This document shows, in pieces, positions 59,125 to 64,000 of a stretch of DNA of 64,000 nt. The stretch is from Spisula solida. Lineage: Eukaryota > Mollusca > Bivalvia > Venerida > Mactridae. The translations under genes were made by a program, and so were the position numbers. Each line of letters starts with the position of its first letter. The first letter of the stretch is position 1. Below the pieces are notes generated by a model, which saw only the letters and a program-made list of their open reading frames with translations, did no database searches and had not been told where the DNA came from. The stretch covers positions 9,955,201 through 10,019,200 of the forward strand of contig OX365962.1 of NCBI GenBank assembly GCA_947247005.1. The letters are read 5' to 3'.

Positions 59125-61270
59125 CAAGATGGAACTGGAATAATCCAATTGAGTTTATAGGCATCGTACACATGCAAGTGATGTAGTGGAAGTGTGTGAT
59201 CTTAAATATTTTGAGATTTTTTACCTAGATACCAAAGTGAAAGTAGGGTAGGTTAAAACCCAGATTGAATCGGCCTGCGCATCATTAATAACTTACATGG
59301 GTCTTTAAATCGGTAAGCTTTCTTGTATATTTTCTCCATCTTTTTGCATTTAAAATAATTGTATTAAGACTTTAGTATGTGTTTGTGTGGCCATTTGTAA
59401 ACTAGATGAGCTGAAAGTATGTGAATGCTGTTTACTCCCCAAGATACACCTCCGATTGTGTAATATATTGCAAAGCTGCTGTGTATAACTGGTAAGATAA
59501 ATTATAGTTTGCCGATGATAATATCATCCTTGTATACATTGTACATGTAACGAAGATAATGTTATAAAGACATAGCTCACGGGAAATAACTCTAGCCTTG
59601 TATGTAAACACAAATGGATAATATCAACACTGCACGGTCGACTTGCCGCTTGTTATCATTGTAGGTTGAAACACTATAAATATGCTTCATTAAAAGAATT
59701 ATGCACGAGATCAATCCAAAATTGACATGGAAATGTATTTATTTGTCATTTTTATTTGAAATAGGCAAAGTCTAGTGTTAGCCTCGGCGGACTATATATT
59801 TCCGACCTGGTACATGACACTATTAAACAAACAATACTTGAAACAAGCCGTGGCTTTCCAATAGTATGTTTACATTATCAATCTTTGTTAGTAGGCTATA
59901 CAATGTGAGTAATATTGTCCGAGAGCTATAAGGTGTTAGACCTGTGAATAAAACCAAACGATAAGACAACATGTTGACCTGTGTGACTAGAAATTTAATG
60001 AAGAAATTCTGACAAACAGAAAATATGAAACACAGTGTTGACCAGAAGGGCAAACCAACCATACTCATACTTAATGGTAAATTTACTCCCATTATGTTAG
60101 CATCCTAAAACATTGACAGTATATACAAATGTATATCTGTGAGCATGATATATTTAAGCTCCATGTTATTCAAGAAGAACAAGGGCTATAACTCGTGTGC
60201 CAACATTTAAAGATAAAAGGTATATAACTGCCCTATCATGCTGGTGTATCATTCCATTGTAACTAAGCAAGTGACGAAGTTTCCAGAGAATATGTATTGA
60301 AAGTTTGCCCTTTTGAACAACACATCAATTAATATATGCTTCAATCATACAAAGATAGCTATACATGAACTTGAATGATATTGTGTAACATGTATAAACA
60401 TAAACATCTATAAAATATATACACGGAAAGTGCCAAGCAATACAGACTAGAGCTACAAATGTTTACTAGTAATATTTTATTCCTATGAATTCAAAAACAA
60501 ACAAAATATTGATTGAAATTCCATGACAAACCATGTTATTTGGAATTAATCTTCAACCAGTGCTTAATTGCTTTTCCGCAGGAAACCGCTTTTCCCCATG
60601 TGGAGGACATGACCATAGACAATACCTCGGAAGACCTAGATCACCTCAGTCACAGCGAATGCTCTATCCAAGATCACTCATGTCATAGACGAGTGTTCTA
60701 TCCATTGCACTACAACTAGCCAGGCTCCAAGTCTGTAGAGATGCATTACCATAGCAAATAAACGTTTATAGGGATCATAAGTAATGTGATAAAAAGTAAT
60801 ATGTTAACGTCCACCAAATCCGCTGATCTAATAACTAGGTTTCCGTAGGAAAATACGGCAAATAAAACAAACTACATGCATGCTAGGCATGAATTAACTA
60901 TGTACAGTATGGAGAATGGAATAATTCTTATTGAGTATTATATATACCATGCAAAATACATAAATAGAGGAAATAATAGAATTCAACATGGCATCATAGC
61001 CTATCATCTACATGTCCATATATACTATTCCCTCCATGTACGACCCTCCTATTCCACAAGTAAATTGTGCATCATCGTACCTACATATCATTCGATAATA
61101 CATCTAGAGGATTAAAGCTTACAATAATACTTGACTGAACGCTCAATGTATTGATTTCCAAATATTGCTTATTCCTTAAATGTCATTGATTGTTTTGTGA
61201 AACAGGTTGGTAGATGTACAACTTGAATCCTATTAAATGATGGTGACCTGGCATCGATGTTGAATGATGC
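59125..61270. other. no gene seen
   Basis: The hydrophobic minus frame at 59823-60092 and the plus frame at 60513-60719 lack domains, splice context or neighbours. Confidence 0.4.
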
Positions 61271-61349
61271 ATGCTGATACTACATGCCAAAGTTAGATTT
61301 TGGCAAATTCAGTTTTCACATAAATCGCTGTTGAGAATAGCACAATATC

Positions 61350-61530
61350 AAAATTCAAGACTTGTATTTTATAAAATCAGAGACAGAAATATTGAAGTTC
61401 AATATTTTTTTAAAATCGAAGAAAAAATGTATCTAAATTTGTCATTTTGTAAAATCAATTAAAGACTGATATTTTGTAAAATCAGATACAGAAAAATCAA
61501 AATTTGGTATTTTGTAAAATTAGAGACAAA
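61350..61530. repeat. degenerate 'attttgtaaaatcag' repeat
   Basis: 'tattttgtaaaatcaga-acagaaa' recurs about every 50 bp, four times. Confidence 0.6.
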
Positions 61531-61534
61531 TAGA

Positions 61535-62105
61535 GCCAGATGATGGTTATATCTGAGCACACTTTAGACCTCATCTGAACAAGAACTATGAAAATGTTAT
61601 GTAATGATGTTTAGTTATAAAATCGTTGTCTCAGTAACAAGATGGTGGCACAAATATGTTTGCACTACATGTATACCCCCTGCTGATTGCAACCAAATAC
61701 TTGTAGTCATTTATGTTCTCTGTGGCATTGCATTGCTGACCTCAATAGCAAATAAGAGTTGATCCGAAATTCATGCGCAACATTTCCATCTAGTTTGATG
61801 ACTTTGGTGTCAACAGAGCCAAATAAAAAATCCTGAAAATCATATATTCTTTGTACTCCAAATCAGTGATCTACCCATTATTTCGTTGTTTATATGATTG
61901 TAGGGACTCTCTCAAACTGACGCCATTGTAAAATAAGAATAAACCGAAGAATTAAGACAGAGTTAGGGATACTCCTCCTTAGTTTCTGAGAAATAAGAGG
62001 CTGCATATTAACTTATGAACGAATCGGACTGGGTACGAATAGTTGGAACGAATACGAAAGGGGACGATTAGTAAATGCGAATAAAATAACACCTAGCTCC
62101 ACAAA
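61535..62105. other. no gene seen
   Basis: AT-rich, no feature. Confidence 0.4.
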
Positions 62106-62109
62106 AAAA

Positions 62110-63430
62110 TGGGCCCGGTCAAAAAAATGAATACTGAGAAATGATGAGATATTCTTGATTTTTTAAGATTGGAAAATTCCACTATAGACGGAATTGGAGC
62201 TAAAATGCAGATCCAAGTCCATATTTTAATTATTAAACAAAAATACGAAACTACGGGCAGTAGCTACACCCAAGAGAAACAGTGGGACACGAAATGACAC
62301 GTGAAAACAGACAGGCACAGACAGTGTACAACGTAACTCGAAAAGGCACATACCATATGTCCGTCAAAAATCTGGAACCTGACATAACTCAAACAGTCTC
62401 CAAGCTAGGTTTATGAAACTTGGTATTTGGATAGGGGAAAATAGGTGGTTGCACGTCTAAAATATCTTGATTCTGACCATAATTGGGGTTGCTATGAAAA
62501 CAGAAAGAGTAAAAATATGTCAAAATTTGAATCCTGCCATAACTCAGTATCCAAGCTATGTTTATGAAACTTAAGTATTTATATCTAAATATTTTTATGG
62601 TTGCTATGGATACGGAAATACTTCAAAATGTGGGATCATGTCATAACTCAAACAGTTTCTAAGCTAGGGCTTTGTACCTTGGTATATGGAAAGGAGTCTA
62701 TAATTAGGAGATTGTGTACACTTAATATTTTTATTCTGACAAAAATTGTGGTTGCTATGTATACAGAAATAGTTAAATTACTTCCCTTTAACTGGATCTT
62801 TGTATAGTCCTAAAAGTATCAATGCTAGGTGGACGATTTATGGTATACCTTGAACCACTTTTCTAATTGGTCACGTTTCTAACACCACATACGTTTAACT
62901 GTGTTCATAATGGTTGATGCTATTTTGCACAAAAACGTTTTATGACATTGTCCTGACACTTAATTCATTAATAATCAAAATCACATGCCAAATTATACAT
63001 TGTCAATCATGCAATCAAGTGGAGTCAATACATAATACCTGCTTGTGCAAAACATCATCAACTAATATGATCACAGTTAAGGTATTCGGGTTGGAAAAGT
63101 GACCAATTAGAAAAGTGGTTGAGTGTATGCATAGACATCAATGTTGAGATGCACCTATTAATTTATGCTTCACTTTGACAAAAAGTGTGGTTGCACTGGC
63201 CTCAGAAGTATTGAAACTAATTTAAAGGTCATAGCTTCAAACTGGTAAGGGCCTTCTGTATTGTTGGCATTTTTTAGTGACTTGTTCTATTTATACTATA
63301 AAGTGGACAATACATACATAGAGGAAGGTTGACTAAGGGGCTTCCGCCTAGGTACGGACAGTGACAGGTATCACTGGGACCTTAAACGCTTTACAGTGCA
63401 CCAAACCTCACACTTACCCAATAGACAACC
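62110..63430 (+). repeat. composite repeat, copy 2, left part
   Basis: Paralogue of 53001-53980. It keeps more of the 'agtcccc' cassette interior (62360-62850) and carries its own MITE insertion at 62849-63124. Confidence 0.82.
62849..63124. mobile_element. MITE with 'ACCACTTTTCTAATTGGTCA' inverted ends
   Basis: Left cttgaaccacttttctaatt and right mirror 'aattagaaaagtggttgag'. The paralogous copy reads 'ggtatacgcatagac' across the site at 53402-53416, so boundaries are defined by comparison. About 276 bp. Confidence 0.85.
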
Positions 63431-63434
63431 TTTT

Positions 63435-63985
63435 AGAAGAGGACAGTGTAAATAAAAAGTCATCCGCCATGTAATGCCCTCTGAAAAAAGGCTACAGTGA
63501 CAGGTAATAAAAGAATGTAAAACATGAAACATACATAAACAACGCCTATCGAGTAGCACAGAAAGTACTATCAAACATACCAGAAGTCAGAGCAACATTT
63601 AAGGGCACGGCAAGACAATGTAACAAACAAGCATCAACACCAGCCGTCCAACAAGACTTGAGGTAAGGCATATCATAGAGTCTGCATATTGTCCGGTCGT
63701 CGCACAGTGAAATAGGAAGCATAATAGCGAGCTGTAATTGGACCCACTACTAAACATGCAGTCCTTTGCAAAATTAAAGGACCATATCCTCTACTCAGAA
63801 AACGTTTTACAACCTTGATAAACATATCATGAAAGTGGCTATGACCCAAAATCGTTCGAAATTTGTCAAGGATATCACCATAAAATTTTTGCTGAGAAAG
63901 ACCTTGACGTAATGCCATGGGGAAATATGAGATACTGTGGCATATACCAAATAATATCCCATTATTATTCAGGGTATTGTTTTTT
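63435..63985 (-). repeat. composite repeat, copy 2, right part
   Basis: Uninterrupted counterpart of 55611-56015 plus 57467-57584, running into the start of the 57868-type MITE at 63974. Confidence 0.82.
63673..63918 (-). other. repeat-encoded open frame, unknown
   Basis: 81 codons reading MALRQGLSQQKFYGDILDKF, then GHSHFHDMFIKVVKRFLSRG and RTACLVVGPITARYY. The same frame is recognisable in the 55.9-57.5 kb copy, where the LINE splits it, so it was probably once part of a larger element-encoded protein. I do not recognise the family. Confidence 0.4.
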
Positions 63986-64000
63986 CAAAGCACTTACGGA

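Noticed and set aside
59823..60092. Hydrophobic minus ORF as a membrane protein exon
   Set aside because: No recognisable family, no convincing splice sites and composition expected from AT-rich DNA.
60600..60720. tRNA-like minus-strand sequence ('atggatagaacactcgtc')
   Set aside because: No B box and no acceptor pairing; at most a tRNA relic.
1..64000. CRISPR arrays, rRNA, intact tRNA or bacterial features
   Set aside because: All regular arrays are minisatellites without spacers, and no rRNA or cloverleaf-competent tRNA was seen.

Overview
The window is eukaryotic and most likely comes from a bivalve mollusc. Coding exons are short and split by GT-AG introns. The introns and flanks are AT-rich and full of MITE-like, foldback, SINE and non-LTR debris. 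Several of these families (145-bp 'gaaacttggtcacaatgat' arrays, 'agtcccctaccgg' cassettes, 'tatggccctttg' cassettes) are of the kind usual in bivalve genomes. The species assignment is inference. No bacterial-style operon, CRISPR array, rRNA or intact tRNA gene was seen.

Layout. (1) 1-11.8 kb is mostly repeats: a 31-bp minisatellite, a TTAA-flanked MITE, a 1.26-kb tandem duplication and a 52-bp minisatellite. It holds one weak candidate minus-strand terminal exon near 5.1-5.3 kb. (2) 11.8-14.8 kb, minus strand: part of a multiple-EGF (MEGF/SREC-like) membrane receptor, with a 771-bp phase 1-1 EGF exon and a separate transmembrane exon. A 627-bp mariner-derived element sits just upstream of the EGF exon. 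(3) 19.3-33.8 kb, plus strand: an eight-exon gene for a secreted protein with two Ly6/uPAR (LU, three-finger) domains, a Thr/Pro/His/Lys mucin-like repeat stalk and a C-type lectin domain. I do not recognise this architecture as a characterised family. Its introns carry minisatellites, including an 87-bp array with six MEF2-like sites. (4) 33.8-35.8 kb: a 5'-truncated decayed non-LTR retrotransposon (minus) starting about 46 bp after that gene's stop. (5) 37.75-40.2 kb, plus: a three-exon gene for a small secreted coiled-coil plus ShKT-domain protein. Its second intron holds a tRNA-derived SINE interrupted by a hAT-type MITE with a perfect 8-bp target duplication. (6) 41.5-50.7 kb, plus: a complete ornithine decarboxylase antizyme gene in six coding exons, with a CCAAT/CRE/TATA promoter and the +1 programmed frameshift site TCC-TGA-T. 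A hand-foldable stem and possible pseudoknot start 4 nt after the TGA. The reconstructed product is about 229 aa. (7) 51-64 kb: gene-free as far as I can see. It is built of nested mobile elements, including two copies of one composite repeat whose differential insertions can be read by comparison.

The antizyme is a housekeeping polyamine regulator. The LU-lectin, ShKT and EGF-receptor genes are secreted or surface proteins of the sort found in mollusc defence and recognition repertoires. There is no direct evidence that they act together. Exon boundaries come from reading frames, GT-AG sites and phase agreement only, without transcript data.
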